Program-made: the position numbers and the translations under genes
In this document: one piece after another, positions 36,379 through 46,760 of the stretch
Layout of the letters: every line of letters starts with the position of its first letter
Position numbering within the stretch: the first letter of the stretch is position 1
From: Sphingobium sp. HWE2-09
Lineage (GTDB): Bacteria > Pseudomonadota > Alphaproteobacteria > Sphingomonadales > Sphingomonadaceae
DNA length: 64,000 bases
Assembly (NCBI RefSeq): GCF_035989265.1
Contig: NZ_JAYKZX010000003.1
Location: 992,001-1,056,000, forward strand
Reading direction: 5' to 3'
Notes under the pieces: model-generated
The model's database searches: none
The model's input: the letters and a program-made list of their open reading frames with translations, nothing else
Told to the model about the DNA's origin: nothing

Positions 36379-37479
36379 TCAGACGTTGAACCGGAACAGC
36401 ATGATATCGCCGTCCTGCGTCACATAGTCCTTGCCTTCGGACCGCCACTTGCCCGCTTCCTTGGCGCCTGCTTCGCCGTTATATTGGACATAGTCGGCAT
36501 AGGCCATGGTTTCGGCGCGGATGAAGCCCTTTTCGAAATCGGTATGGATCGCGCCGGCCGCCTGGGGCGCCTTCGATCCCTTCGCCACGGTCCAGGCGCG
36601 CGCTTCCTTTGGCCCCACGGTGAAGAAAGTGATGAGGCCCAGCAATTCGTAACCCGCGCGGATGATGCGGGCGAGGCCTGCCTCGGTCAGGCCCAGCGCT
36701 TCGAGATATTCGGCGCGTTCCTCGACCGGCATGGTCACCAGTTCGGCCTCGATCGCGGCGGACACGATGACGGCGCTGGCATTTTCCGCCTTCGCCTTTT
36801 CGAACACGCGGGCGGAAAAGGCGTTGCCTTCGGACGCGGCGTCTTCCTCGACATTGCAGACGTAGAGAACCGGCTTGGCCGTCAGCAGCTGTGCCTGCGC
36901 GAAAAGCCGCTCTTCCTCGACATCGCGTGGCACGGTGAGGCGGGCGGGCTTGCCTTCGCGCAGCAGGTCGAGCGCCTGACCCAGCACGGCAGCGGCGGCC
37001 TTGGCTTCCTTGTCGCCCTGTGCGGCCTTTTTGGCGAGGTTGGGGACGCGCTTTTCCAGGCTTTCCAGGTCCGCCAGCATCAATTCCATCTCGACCGTCT
37101 CGGCGTCGGCGATCGGATCGACCTTGCCCTCGACATGGGTGATGTCATCATCTTCGAAGCAGCGAAGGACGTGCACGATCGCGTCGGTTTCACGGATGTT
37201 GGCCAGGAACTGGTTGCCCAGCCCTTCGCCCTTGGACGCGCCGCGCACCAGGCCCGCGATATCCACGAAACTCAGCTGCGTTTCGATGATCTTCGCGCTG
37301 CCACCGATCTTGGCGATCGTGTCGAGCCGGTCGTCGGGCACGGCGACGCGGCCTTCATTCGGCTCGATCGTGCAGAAGGGATAGTTGGCCGCCTGCGCCG
37401 CCTGCGTTTCGGTCAGCGCGTTGAACAGGGTGGACTTGCCCACATTGGGGAGGCCGACGATACCGCAACGAAAACCCAT
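36379..37479 (-). CDS. ychF: Ribosome-binding ATPase/GTPase YchF
   Basis: The 366-residue Obg-family protein binds ATP preferentially. G1 is GIVGLPNVGKST at residues 6-17 and G3 is DIAGLVRGASKGEG near 69. The altered G4, N-V-E-E (CNVEED), is the hallmark of YchF's ATP preference. The C-terminal TGS domain contains DFEKGFIRAETM. It has roles in translation and stress response. Confidence 0.97.
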   Translation of the reverse strand: MGFRCGIVGLPNVGKSTLFNALTETQAAQAANYPFCTIEPNEGRVAVPDDRLDTIAKIGGSAKIIETQLSFVDIAGLVRGASKGEGLGNQFLANIRETDAIVHVLRCFEDDDITHVEGKVDPIADAETVEMELMLADLESLEKRVPNLAKKAAQGDKEAKAAAAVLGQALDLLREGKPARLTVPRDVEEERLFAQAQLLTAKPVLYVCNVEEDAASEGNAFSARVFEKAKAENASAVIVSAAIEAELVTMPVEERAEYLEALGLTEAGLARIIRAGYELLGLITFFTVGPKEARAWTVAKGSKAPQAAGAIHTDFEKGFIRAETMAYADYVQYNGEAGAKEAGKWRSEGKDYVTQDGDIMLFRFNV

Positions 37480-37617
37480 TTGACTGCCTTATAAGATCGG
37501 AAAGATTTGCGCGCCCGATAGCGCCTTGTGCGCACAAAGGCCAGCCTTGGCCGACATAGGGGGGGTAGGACAAAAGGCGCGATTGATAAGCGCCGCGCTT
37601 TGGCGGCATAAAGGATC

Positions 37618-38076
37618 ATGACCTACGAGATGATCGAACCGAACCGCGAAACCCACTGGATCGACCAGCAGGGCCGCGCGTGGCAAAAGCGTCCCGCGCA
37701 TGAAACCGGCCCGTTCGGCCGCTGCCCGCGGTGCGGGGAAGGGCATATCTTCACCGGTTTCCTGACGATGCGCGACCGTTGCGAGGTGTGCGCCCTAGAC
37801 TATAGCTTCGCCGATCCGGCCGATGGCCCGGCGGTGTTCGTGCAACTCTTCGCCTGCGTGCCGGGCGTTATCTTCATCATCATGCTGGAAATCATCGCGC
37901 GGCCGGGCCTTTGGGTGCATCTGGCCGTCGGCGTGCCCGTGCTGATCCTGACGACTTTGCTGCCGATGCGGCCGATCAAGGGCTGGCTGATCGCCGCTCA
38001 GTTCACCAACAGCGCGCAGGAAGCCGGGACTGGCGCGCTATGGGCCAAGCTGCATGGCGGAGAGCCACGCAGCTAA
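37618..38076 (+). CDS. DUF983 family membrane protein
   Basis: The 152-residue protein has an N-terminal zinc-ribbon-like C36-P-R-C39 and C55-E-V-C58, then two membrane helices (about 75-95 and 100-120). The start is behind AAAGGA. The DUF983 family is widespread in alphaproteobacteria, often near cytochrome oxidase genes; its function is unknown, and no oxidase genes are adjacent here. Confidence 0.85.
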   Translation: MTYEMIEPNRETHWIDQQGRAWQKRPAHETGPFGRCPRCGEGHIFTGFLTMRDRCEVCALDYSFADPADGPAVFVQLFACVPGVIFIIMLEIIARPGLWVHLAVGVPVLILTTLLPMRPIKGWLIAAQFTNSAQEAGTGALWAKLHGGEPRS

Positions 38077-38114
38077 GAATGATGGAAAGATGGCACAGCG
38101 CAACTTCCTTTCAC

Positions 38115-38172
38115 TTCGAGCGAAGTCGAGAAGCGACTGGCGCTGTTCCTACGTTTCTCGACTTCGCTCGAA
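38115..38172. repeat. Palindromic repeat, TTCGAGCGAAGTCGAGAA type
   Basis: The perfect 18-bp arms at 38115-38132 and 38155-38172 read TTCGAGCGAAGTCGAGAA and its complement, with a 22-nt loop. It belongs to the same family as the repeats at 38950, 43277, 46628 and 53071. Confidence 0.75.
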
Positions 38173-38202
38173 ACGAATGGACAAAGGCGAGAGCGCTAAA
38201 TC

Positions 38203-39042
38203 TTACGGCTTGGGCGTGACCTTTATCTCGAACAGTTTCGGCCAATATTTGCCGGTGATGAAGACGCGATCCTTCGCCGTGTCATAGGCGATGCCGTTGG
38301 CGACCGCTTCGCTGTCCCGCACGCCCGCCGCCTTGCGCAGGGGCGCCACGTCGATCCAGTCGATCACCGCGCCGGTCGCCGGGTTGATCCGAGCGATGCG
38401 GGTGTCGTACCAGATGTTCGCCCACACCTCGCCCTTCACATATTCCAGTTCGTTCAGCCGATCGACCGCGCGGCCGTTCCAGGTCACGGTAATGCGCCGT
38501 TGTTCGGTCAAGCTGTCGGGATCGAGGAAGCGCAACTGCGCAGTGCCGTCGCTCATGATGAGGCTGCGGCCGTCCTGCGTCAGACCCCAACCTTCGCCTT
38601 CATAGCGGAAATCGGACACCGGCGCGAAGCCGCTCAGCGTCCAGACGAACCCCTTGCGATGACGCCAGGTCAGGCTGACCAGCTTGCCGCCCCAATTGAC
38701 GATGCCTTCACCAAAATAGGGCGGGTCGATCACGCGGCTTTGCAGCACCTTGCCGGTCTTGAGCGCGACCTTGCGGATGTCCGATTGCCCCTCCAGCCCG
38801 GTGCTCTCGTATAGCGCACCGTTGTGATAGAAGAGGCCTTCGGTGAAGGCGCCCGCGTCATGGGGATGGGTGGCGACCAGCTTCCAGGGCGTGTCCGCAG
38901 CGGCGGGAGTCGCAAAAAATACTATAAAAAGCAGCCACCCCCACCACAGCCGTTCGGTTCGAGCTTGTCGAGTACCCTCACGCAAGGGTTCTCGACAAGC
39001 TCGAACCGAACGGAGTGTGTGTGACGAAAATTGCGTCCTCAT
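38203..39042 (-). CDS. Glutaminyl-peptide cyclotransferase (plant-type fold)
   Basis: The 279-residue protein is a secreted five-bladed beta-propeller that cyclises N-terminal Gln to pyroglutamate. Family motifs are THPHDAGAFTEGLFYHNG, LYESTGLEG, RLNELEYVKGEVWAN and NGIAYD. It starts at an ATG overlapping the ygfZ stop (ATGA). Residues about 11-31 (Arg-rich) are encoded by an inserted palindromic repeat, so the signal peptide (WWGWLLFIVFFATPAAA) is now preceded by foreign residues. No other start codon lies between repeat and signal. Confidence 0.88.
   Translation of the reverse strand: MRTQFSSHTLRSVRACREPLREGTRQARTERLWWGWLLFIVFFATPAAADTPWKLVATHPHDAGAFTEGLFYHNGALYESTGLEGQSDIRKVALKTGKVLQSRVIDPPYFGEGIVNWGGKLVSLTWRHRKGFVWTLSGFAPVSDFRYEGEGWGLTQDGRSLIMSDGTAQLRFLDPDSLTEQRRITVTWNGRAVDRLNELEYVKGEVWANIWYDTRIARINPATGAVIDWIDVAPLRKAAGVRDSEAVANGIAYDTAKDRVFITGKYWPKLFEIKVTPKP
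38950..39013. repeat. Palindromic repeat inside the glutaminyl cyclase start
   Basis: The perfect 23-bp arms at 38950-38972 and 38991-39013 (core TTCGGTTCGAGCTTGTCGAG) have an 18-nt loop that also contains a small hairpin. It encodes part of the N-terminus of the cyclase gene. Confidence 0.85.
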
Positions 39043-39776
39043 TCCGCCGCCTGTCCTTCGATCGCCTCGGCCAGCCAGGCGGGCAGGGTAGCGAGGTCTA
39101 TAGCCTCCACCCGATGCAATTCGATCGACAGGCCTAGGTCCGTCAGGGCCGCGCGCTGGCGCTTTTCGTCGGCTTGGGCCAGCGGCACGGCGATCAGGCG
39201 GCGGTTCACCTTGTTGCGATAATGCATCCGCGCGGTATTTTCCTGCCCGACATAGCAGCCCTTGTCATAATCGACGCCCTGCAGTTCTTCTGCATTGGTT
39301 TCCAACCACAATGTCTGGTCCTGCCCCAGTTCCTGCGCGCCTTCGAAGATGCCCAGCGCAAGCCTGTGGGCGCGGAAGGCCGCCGCCGCATCGCCATCCG
39401 TCGCAGTCGCGATCCAGCGATGGCCGAGCGCGGGCAGGCGCGGATCGAGCGGCTTGTCCGTGGTTGTCAAAGACCAGTGCACCGCCAGCCCATCCTCACG
39501 GGCAATCGTCACCTTGCGACGCAAACGATAGATGGTCAGCCGCTTGGCAAGCGCATCGACCTGCGCCGCTTCGCAATCGATCAGCACATCGTCGCCATCC
39601 CCCCAAAGGATGAAATCATAGAGCGCCTTGCCCTGCGGCGTCAGCAGTCCGGTCCAGCGCGGCTGGTCCGGCTGGAGCGTCAGCACGTCGCGGGTCAACA
39701 GGCCTTGCAGGAAGGGTTTCGCCTCCTCGCCGGAAATTCTCAAAATCGCGCGGTCGCTTAGGGTGGTGCCGGTCAT
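39039..39776 (-). CDS. ygfZ: YgfZ/GcvT-like folate-binding protein
   Basis: The protein has 245 residues from the ATG at 39776 (MTGTTLSDRAILRISG). The diagnostic motif KGCYVGQENTARMHYR near residue 185 carries the conserved Cys. The YgfZ family binds tetrahydrofolate and supports assembly or repair of some Fe-S clusters. An ATG at 39800 would add eight residues. It overlaps the cyclase gene by ATGA, so the two are co-expressed. Confidence 0.92.
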   Translation of the reverse strand: MTGTTLSDRAILRISGEEAKPFLQGLLTRDVLTLQPDQPRWTGLLTPQGKALYDFILWGDGDDVLIDCEAAQVDALAKRLTIYRLRRKVTIAREDGLAVHWSLTTTDKPLDPRLPALGHRWIATATDGDAAAAFRAHRLALGIFEGAQELGQDQTLWLETNAEELQGVDYDKGCYVGQENTARMHYRNKVNRRLIAVPLAQADEKRQRAALTDLGLSIELHRVEAIDLATLPAWLAEAIEGQAAE

Positions 39777-39845
39777 CGGCTTTAGGTAGGACGGCAACAC
39801 GACTTAGCCAAGCCGTCTGCGCGAACGGAACATAGGAATATCGTC

Positions 39846-41177
39846 ATGACCCAGACCTTCGACATGATCCTCAAGAACGGCACCGTCCATACGCCGGGCG
39901 GCGCGGACAGCGTGGATGTGGGCGTGCGCGGCGGAAAGATCGTGGCGATCGGCACGTCCCTGGGCGATGCGGGCGAGGTGATCGACTGCACCGGGCTGGA
40001 CGTGCTGCCCGGCTGTATCGACAGCCAGGTCCATTTCCGCGAACCGGGGCTGGAGCATAAGGAAGACCTCGAATCGGGCAGCCGCGCCGCCGTGCTGGGC
40101 GGCGTGACCGCTGTGTTCGAAATGCCCAACACCAATCCCAACACCGACACCGCCGATCGCGTCCATGACAAGCTGAAGCGCGCGCATCATCGCATGTGGT
40201 GCGACCATGCCTTCTATGTCGGCGCGACCGCGGACAATGCCGAGCAGCTTCGCGAACTGGAACGCATACCCGGCACGTCGGGCGTGAAGATCTTCATGGG
40301 CGCATCGACCGGCAGCCTGCTGGTGGACGATGACGACGCCCTGTCGCGCGTGCTGGCCAGCGGCACCCGCCGCGTCGCCATCCATGCCGAGGACGAAGCG
40401 CGGATGAATGCGCGCAAGATCTATGCGGAGGAGGGCGATCCGTCGACCCACCCCGTCTGGCGCGACGATGAAAGCGCGATGATCGCCACGAAACGCATCA
40501 TCGCGCTGGCACGCAAGGCGCGCCGCCGCATCCACATCCTGCACATCACCACGCCCGCCGAGCTGGAATATATCGCCCAGAACAAGGATATCGCGACCTG
40601 CGAAGTGACGCCGCAGCATCTGACGCTGGCGGGGGAGGATGCCTATCCGCGCCTGGGCACCTATGCGCAGATGAACCCGCCGATCCGGTCGGGCGCGCAT
40701 CGCGACGGCCTGTGGTTCTGGCTCAATCAGGGCGTGCCCGACGTGCTGGGCAGCGATCATGCGCCGCACACGATCGAGGAAAAGGCGAAAACCTATCCTT
40801 CGTCACCCAGCGGTATGCCGGGCGTGCAGACTTTGGTGCCGTTGCTGCTCAACCATGTGGCGGAAGGGCGGCTGTCGCTGCGCCGCTTCATCGAATTGAC
40901 CAGTTCCGGGCCGCAGCGCGTGTTCGGGCTGGTCGGCAAGGGGCGGATCGCGCTGGGCTATGACGCCGACTTCACCGTGGTCGATTTGAAGAAGCGCTGG
41001 ACCGTGGGCAGCGACTGGCTCGCGTCGCGCTGCAACTGGTCACCCTTTGAGGGTGATCAATTGACCGGCAAGGCGATCGGCACGATCATCCGCGGCAACA
41101 TGGTGATGTGGGAAGACGCGCTGGCGAACGCAGCGATCGGTGAAGCCGTGCGGTTCGAAGCGACGCAGTTCAACTGA
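39846..41177 (+). CDS. pyrC: Dihydroorotase
   Basis: The 443-residue amidohydrolase closes carbamoyl-aspartate to dihydroorotate in pyrimidine synthesis. Motifs: SQVHFREPGLEHKED (residues 60-74), the carboxylated Lys in SGVKIFMGAS near 157, HAEDEARM, HILHITTP and the catalytic Asp in GSDHAPHT. The first metal motif reads Q61-x-H63 rather than the usual HxH, as in one known subgroup. It is divergent from ygfZ. Confidence 0.93.
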   Translation: MTQTFDMILKNGTVHTPGGADSVDVGVRGGKIVAIGTSLGDAGEVIDCTGLDVLPGCIDSQVHFREPGLEHKEDLESGSRAAVLGGVTAVFEMPNTNPNTDTADRVHDKLKRAHHRMWCDHAFYVGATADNAEQLRELERIPGTSGVKIFMGASTGSLLVDDDDALSRVLASGTRRVAIHAEDEARMNARKIYAEEGDPSTHPVWRDDESAMIATKRIIALARKARRRIHILHITTPAELEYIAQNKDIATCEVTPQHLTLAGEDAYPRLGTYAQMNPPIRSGAHRDGLWFWLNQGVPDVLGSDHAPHTIEEKAKTYPSSPSGMPGVQTLVPLLLNHVAEGRLSLRRFIELTSSGPQRVFGLVGKGRIALGYDADFTVVDLKKRWTVGSDWLASRCNWSPFEGDQLTGKAIGTIIRGNMVMWEDALANAAIGEAVRFEATQFN

Positions 41178-41225
41178 CGAAGGTTCTCCGGCGCAGGCCG
41201 GGGTCCAGTCTTTGCGTGAGAAACG
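41178..41225. repeat. REP-like hairpin between pyrC and rarD
   Basis: CTCCGGC (41186-41192) pairs with GCCGGGG (41197-41203) and is followed by TCCAG. It belongs to the same family as 3692 and 14039. Confidence 0.6.
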
Positions 41226-42128
41226 CTACGCCGCCACGCGATCACGACGCCGCGCATGGGCGATGCTGTCGGTGGCGAACAGGATGAGGCCGACCCAGAT
41301 CAGCCCGAAACTCGCCGTCTGACCGGTGCTGAGTCGTTCGCCAAAGAAGAGTATGCCGCACAGGAACTGGAGCGTCGGGGCGAGATATTGCATCAGGCCC
41401 AGCGTCGCCATCGGTAAGCGCTGCGCCGCCACGGCGAACAACACCAGCGGCACGGTCGTCACTGCGCCCGACAGGATGAGCAGGGCGGATGTCGGCACGT
41501 CTTGCCCAAAGCCCACGCCGCCATGGCCCGCTTCCCAAAATAGATAGGCGACGGCAAAGGGTGCCAGCAGCGTCGTTTCGACGCCCAGGCCGGTCATCGG
41601 CGCCACCGGCGTCATCTTGCGCAGCAGGCCGTAGAAGGCGAAGGTGAAGGCCAGGCTGAGGCTGATCCACAAAGTCGTGAGCGCAGACGTCGCCAATATG
41701 ACCACGCCGATTGCCGCCACGCCGATCGCCAGCAACTGCGCGCGGCGCAGCTTTTCCTTGAACACGATCACGCCCAGCGCGACCACGACCAGAGGATTGA
41801 GGAAATAGCCCAGGCTCGCCGCGACGACATGGTCTTCGTTGACCGCCCAGACATAGGTCAGCCAGTTGAGGCCGATCATCAGCGCCGACCCCGCCAGCGG
41901 CACCAGCAATTGCCGGTTACGCATCGCCGCCAGGAAAGCGGGCAGTCCCTTGCGCGCCGCCAGCAGGCCCAGGATCAGCAGCAGCGACCATAATATGCGC
42001 TGCGTCACGATCTCCACCGCATCGACATGATGCAACAGGCGGAAGAACAGCGGCAGCAAGCCCCACATGGAATAGGCCGCCAGCGCCGCGATCAGCCCCT
42101 TGCGTGCTTCGGGCGACTCTTGGTTCAG
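41226..42128 (-). CDS. rarD: RarD/EamA-type drug/metabolite transporter, probable CTG start
   Basis: The 300-residue protein has ten predicted membrane helices. The RarD-like start region reads GLIAALAAYSMWGLLPLFFR, with duplicated EamA repeats (second repeat around residues 150-290). No ATG, GTG or TTG lies in frame between the neighbouring gene and the first helix. The best start is the CTG at 42128 (CTG-AAC-CAA), which overlaps the upstream TGA as CTGA and is preceded by GGGCGGGGG. A one-base error nearby is the alternative. The substrate is unknown. Confidence 0.85.
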   Translation of the reverse strand: MNQESPEARKGLIAALAAYSMWGLLPLFFRLLHHVDAVEIVTQRILWSLLLILGLLAARKGLPAFLAAMRNRQLLVPLAGSALMIGLNWLTYVWAVNEDHVVAASLGYFLNPLVVVALGVIVFKEKLRRAQLLAIGVAAIGVVILATSALTTLWISLSLAFTFAFYGLLRKMTPVAPMTGLGVETTLLAPFAVAYLFWEAGHGGVGFGQDVPTSALLILSGAVTTVPLVLFAVAAQRLPMATLGLMQYLAPTLQFLCGILFFGERLSTGQTASFGLIWVGLILFATDSIAHARRRDRVAA

Positions 42129-42346
42129 AGGATGCCCCCGCCCAGGAACAGCCGCAGCGCGCCGAACGCCGCGACGATCAGGCAGAAATTGCGCCCGCCA
42201 TTCCGGGAAGAGATCATGCCGATGAACGCGCCGAACAGCGCCATCGGCACGAATATCCAGTTGAGCGCGCCCAAAAGCGGGATGACCGCCGGGATCATGA
42301 GGATAAGGGTGACAAGGCCGATCAGGCCTGACAATATATTGAGCAT
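42125..42346 (-). CDS. Small hydrophobic membrane protein
   Basis: The 73-residue protein has two to three hydrophobic helices (residues 3-22, 28-45 and 54-70). Its stop overlaps the rarD start, so the pair is probably co-translated. I do not recognise a family. Confidence 0.65.
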   Translation of the reverse strand: MLNILSGLIGLVTLILMIPAVIPLLGALNWIFVPMALFGAFIGMISSRNGGRNFCLIVAAFGALRLFLGGGIL

Positions 42347-42451
42347 CGGTCCTATATGTCGGCAAGACTGTCCCAGAGCAAGACAATGGGCAAAGGCCAG
42401 TCAATCGACACTGGCTATCGCGCGGAATAAGCGGCAAATTCACCATAAGTC

Positions 42452-42467
42452 CTAACGCAAAATTAAC
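42452..42467. promoter_or_regulatory. Candidate CtrA-binding site upstream of a lipoprotein gene
   Basis: CTAA-N7-TTAAC (CTAACGCAAAATTAAC) lies 37 bp before the next gene. CtrA boxes are TTAA-N7-TTAA(C). One of eight core bases differs. chpT in this window shows that the relay is present. Confidence 0.35.
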
Positions 42468-42504
42468 CTTTGTTCTTCAGGGCTTGTTGACGAAGGAGTG
42501 AAGG

Positions 42505-43248
42505 ATGGCGCGTTTCCGGTCTGTGGGCATGATATCTCTGGTGCTGGCGCTCGCCGCCTGCGGCAAGGGGGACAAGGACGCCAGCCTCGCCGCGCTCGAT
42601 GCGCAACTCACCGACAATGCGGCCGACCCCGCGCTCAAGGGCGCGCTGGCCGATCCGATCGTGGTCGATCCGCAACTGGTGGGCCAGTCCAACCGCAACG
42701 CCGTTCGCCCCGCCGATCGGCCCGCCAATGGCGCGGTGCCCGTGCTGAACGGCGACGCGGCCGCGGCGCAGGCGGCGGCGGTCAAGCAGGCCGGTGGGAA
42801 GCTGCTCGCTGCCCCCACCGCCAGCCAGGGCGAAGCGATGGCCTCCACCGCCACGCTGGGCGCGGTCGCGCGCGAACAGGCGTCGGCCCGCGGCGGCAAC
42901 GCCAACTGCACCAAGTCGCTCAATTACGGCATGGAATGGGCGCAGCGGTTGCCCGAACCTTTCGGCCTTTATCCCGGCGCCCAACTCACCGAAGCGGCCG
43001 GAACGCAGGTCGCTGGCTGCACCCTGCGCGCCGCCAGTTTCGTGACCCCCGCGCCTAAACAGGGGGTGATGGACTATTATTACACGCTCGCCCGCCGCGC
43101 AGGCTATGATGGCGAGCATAAGATTTTGGGCGGCGATCATGTGCTGGGCGGCACGCGCGGATCGGACGGCAGCGCCTATTTCATCCTCTTCACCGACGCG
43201 CCCGGCGGTAAGACCAGCGTGGACATCATCGCGGATAACGGGCGGTAA
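42505..43248 (+). CDS. Putative lipoprotein
   Basis: The 247-residue protein has a lipobox LAAC with Cys19 and is therefore probably lipid-anchored. The middle (about 30-130) is Ala-rich and low in complexity. The C-terminal half (about 133-245) holds four Cys/Trp-containing conserved-looking segments such as SLNYGMEWAQRLPEPF and YYYTLARRAGYDGEH. I do not recognise a family. A possible CtrA box lies upstream. Confidence 0.75.
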   Translation: MARFRSVGMISLVLALAACGKGDKDASLAALDAQLTDNAADPALKGALADPIVVDPQLVGQSNRNAVRPADRPANGAVPVLNGDAAAAQAAAVKQAGGKLLAAPTASQGEAMASTATLGAVAREQASARGGNANCTKSLNYGMEWAQRLPEPFGLYPGAQLTEAAGTQVAGCTLRAASFVTPAPKQGVMDYYYTLARRAGYDGEHKILGGDHVLGGTRGSDGSAYFILFTDAPGGKTSVDIIADNGR

Positions 43249-43276
43249 AGCGGGGCGGGGGAGCCGTAATCCCCAT

Positions 43277-43335
43277 CCGTTCGCTTCGAGCGTAGTCGAG
43301 AAGCGGCCAACGCCGCTTCGCGTTCGACAGGCCGC
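43277..43335. repeat. Degenerate palindromic repeat, CGTTCGCTTCGAGCG type
   Basis: CCGTTCGCTTCGAGCGTAGT begins at 43277 and a partly complementary arm follows (GCCGCTTCGCGTTCGACAGG). It is a weaker copy of the family at 38115 and 38950. Confidence 0.5.
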
Positions 43336-43365
43336 ACCTCACCCCGTTCGCGCTATCGCCAATCG

Positions 43366-44049
43366 TCAATGCCGAAAGAACAAGGTCACCGACGCCACAT
43401 GATTGACGCGCGTGTTGCCCGCACGCTGGTTGATGACCTGATTGAGATACCCGACCTCCAGCGTCGAAGCGCCCGGCAGGCCCACCTCCGCCCCGACGAA
43501 GCTGCGCAACTGGTCGAACCCGCTCCGCGCGCCCCAATCGGTATCGTTGAGCGCCGCAAACCCTTCTGCATAGACCAGCGCGTTCACCGCGTCGCTGCCG
43601 GGCCGCAGCGGCTTTTCGTAGCGCAGCATTTCCCGCACGCGCCAGCCCATATCGTCGCCATTGGACCGCCAGCGCTGTTCCAGCCGGGTGCGCGACGACA
43701 GTTCGCCGCCCCATGGCTTGCCCAGCACCCAGCTGAGCTGCTGGAAACTGCGTTCCTCATTGATATCCCGGCCGCCTTCGATCGGCGTAACCACATGGGC
43801 ATAGCCCTGATAGAGCGTGATCGTCGGCGACAATTTCCACCCCAGCGCCCCGCGAAACAGCGACTGGTCCACCCGCGACATACCATCGCCGACGCGCGGC
43901 TGGATCTCCGCGAAATAGACCAGCTTGCCCTTGATCGATCCCATTGCGGTCAGGTTGAGCCAGAATTGCTCATCCTCGCTGGTCGCCGCGTTGGCCGGGA
44001 TGGCGAACAGGGCGAGGCTGGCGGTTAGGCAGGCAAGAAGTCGGCGCAT
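43366..44049 (-). CDS. DUF2490 family outer-membrane protein
   Basis: The 227-residue precursor has a signal peptide ending ANA-A at about residue 21. The mature part is a predicted small beta-barrel with alternating strands (WLNLTAMG, LVYFAEIQPR, SSRTRLEQRW, MLRYEKPL), and the sequence ends VTLFFRH. The DUF2490 family has unknown function. It is a single gene. Confidence 0.83.
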   Translation of the reverse strand: MRRLLACLTASLALFAIPANAATSEDEQFWLNLTAMGSIKGKLVYFAEIQPRVGDGMSRVDQSLFRGALGWKLSPTITLYQGYAHVVTPIEGGRDINEERSFQQLSWVLGKPWGGELSSRTRLEQRWRSNGDDMGWRVREMLRYEKPLRPGSDAVNALVYAEGFAALNDTDWGARSGFDQLRSFVGAEVGLPGASTLEVGYLNQVINQRAGNTRVNHVASVTLFFRH

Positions 44050-44239
44050 GGATGTCCTGCGATCGGATTGGCGACCAGTCGCATGACGCGACTTTCCCGC
44101 CTCTCTAATGCGCAGTCATGTCTATCTTGTTTCCCGATCGTTAGTTTGCGTCCCGCGCGAGGGAGGCTTGCGCCATGCATTTCGCGCGCAGTCGAGAGGC
44201 CACATCCAACGCCCCGTCGCGCGATCCGCGGTTTGACCG

Positions 44240-45901
<1,662 letters not shown>

Positions 45902-45961
45902 TTATGGCCCGGCAATGTCGCCATACGCAATCAGGTTAAGACGTTCGGGCACCTAGCTCCT

Positions 45962-46027
45962 TGTTCCCCGGCGAAAGCCGGGATCCAGTTCCACGCTCTA
46001 AACTGGATCCCGACCTTCGCCGGGAAA
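45962..46027. repeat. Paired REP-like repeat between pgm and pth
   Basis: Inverted arms of about 26 bp (45964-45990 and 46002-46027) share the core GCCGGGATCCAGTT. This is the same family as at 3692, 14039 and 41186, but with both arms, like the copy at 36307. Confidence 0.75.
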
Positions 46028-46035
46028 CACCCAGC

Positions 46036-46605
46036 TCAATCCGCCAGCCGCAACGCGACCTCGTTCATGAAGCGGGCGTCGTCATTCTTCGCCAGCCATT
46101 CCGCCTCCGCGCCGATCGCGCCGAGCATGTCGAAAAGGGCGTCCATCTCGCTCTTGGCGTAATTACCTAGCACATAGCCATGGACCTTGTCCTTATGCCC
46201 CGGATGGCCGATGCCGATCCGCACCCGGCGGAAATCATTGCCGATATGCGCGTCGGTCGATCGCAGGCCGTTATGCCCCGCATTGCCACCGCCGCGCTTC
46301 ACCTTGACCTTCATGGGCACAAGGTCGAGTTCGTCGTGGAACACGGTAACGTCCTGCGGCGTAAGCTTGTAGAAGCGCATCGCTTCGCCGACCGATCGCC
46401 CGCTTTCGTTCATGAAGGTGGCGGGTTTGAGCAGGATGACCTTCTCCGCGCCGATCCGCCCTTCCTGCACCCAGCCCTGGAATTGCTTCTTCGGCGGGGA
46501 AAAGCGATGCATGTCGGCGATCAGGTCCGCGACCATGAAGCCGACATTGTGCCGGTGCATCGCATATTGCTGCCCCGGATTGCCCAGGCCCGCCCAGATT
46601 TGCAT
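46036..46605 (-). CDS. pth: Peptidyl-tRNA hydrolase
   Basis: The 189-residue esterase recycles peptidyl-tRNA. The catalytic His19 lies in MHRHNVGFM, the substrate-binding Asn in KPATFMNESGRSVG near 66, the Asp in FHDELDL near 92 and the Asn in GGGNAGHNGLRS near 110. It follows rplY on the same strand, separated by a long palindromic repeat. Confidence 0.96.
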   Translation of the reverse strand: MQIWAGLGNPGQQYAMHRHNVGFMVADLIADMHRFSPPKKQFQGWVQEGRIGAEKVILLKPATFMNESGRSVGEAMRFYKLTPQDVTVFHDELDLVPMKVKVKRGGGNAGHNGLRSTDAHIGNDFRRVRIGIGHPGHKDKVHGYVLGNYAKSEMDALFDMLGAIGAEAEWLAKNDDARFMNEVALRLAD

Positions 46606-46627
46606 GACACCAACCTTTCACAACAAA

Positions 46628-46730
46628 CCCCGTTCGCCCTGAGCGAAGTCGAAGGGCTCGCCTGAACGAAGTGAAGGCATACTTCGCTTCGCTCAGTGGA
46701 GGGCTTCGACTTCGCTCAGCCCGAACGGGG
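46628..46730. repeat. Palindromic repeat pair between rplY and pth
   Basis: The arm at 46628-46658 (CCCCGTTCGCCCTGAGCGAA onward) and the arm at 46702-46730 are near-perfect inverted copies. A third partial copy (CTTCGCTTCGCTCAG, 46682 region) lies between them. It belongs to the same family as the insertion in glyS at 53071. Confidence 0.8.
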
Positions 46731-46760
46731 CTGTTTATGCTCGTAAAGCAGAAGAAAGGC

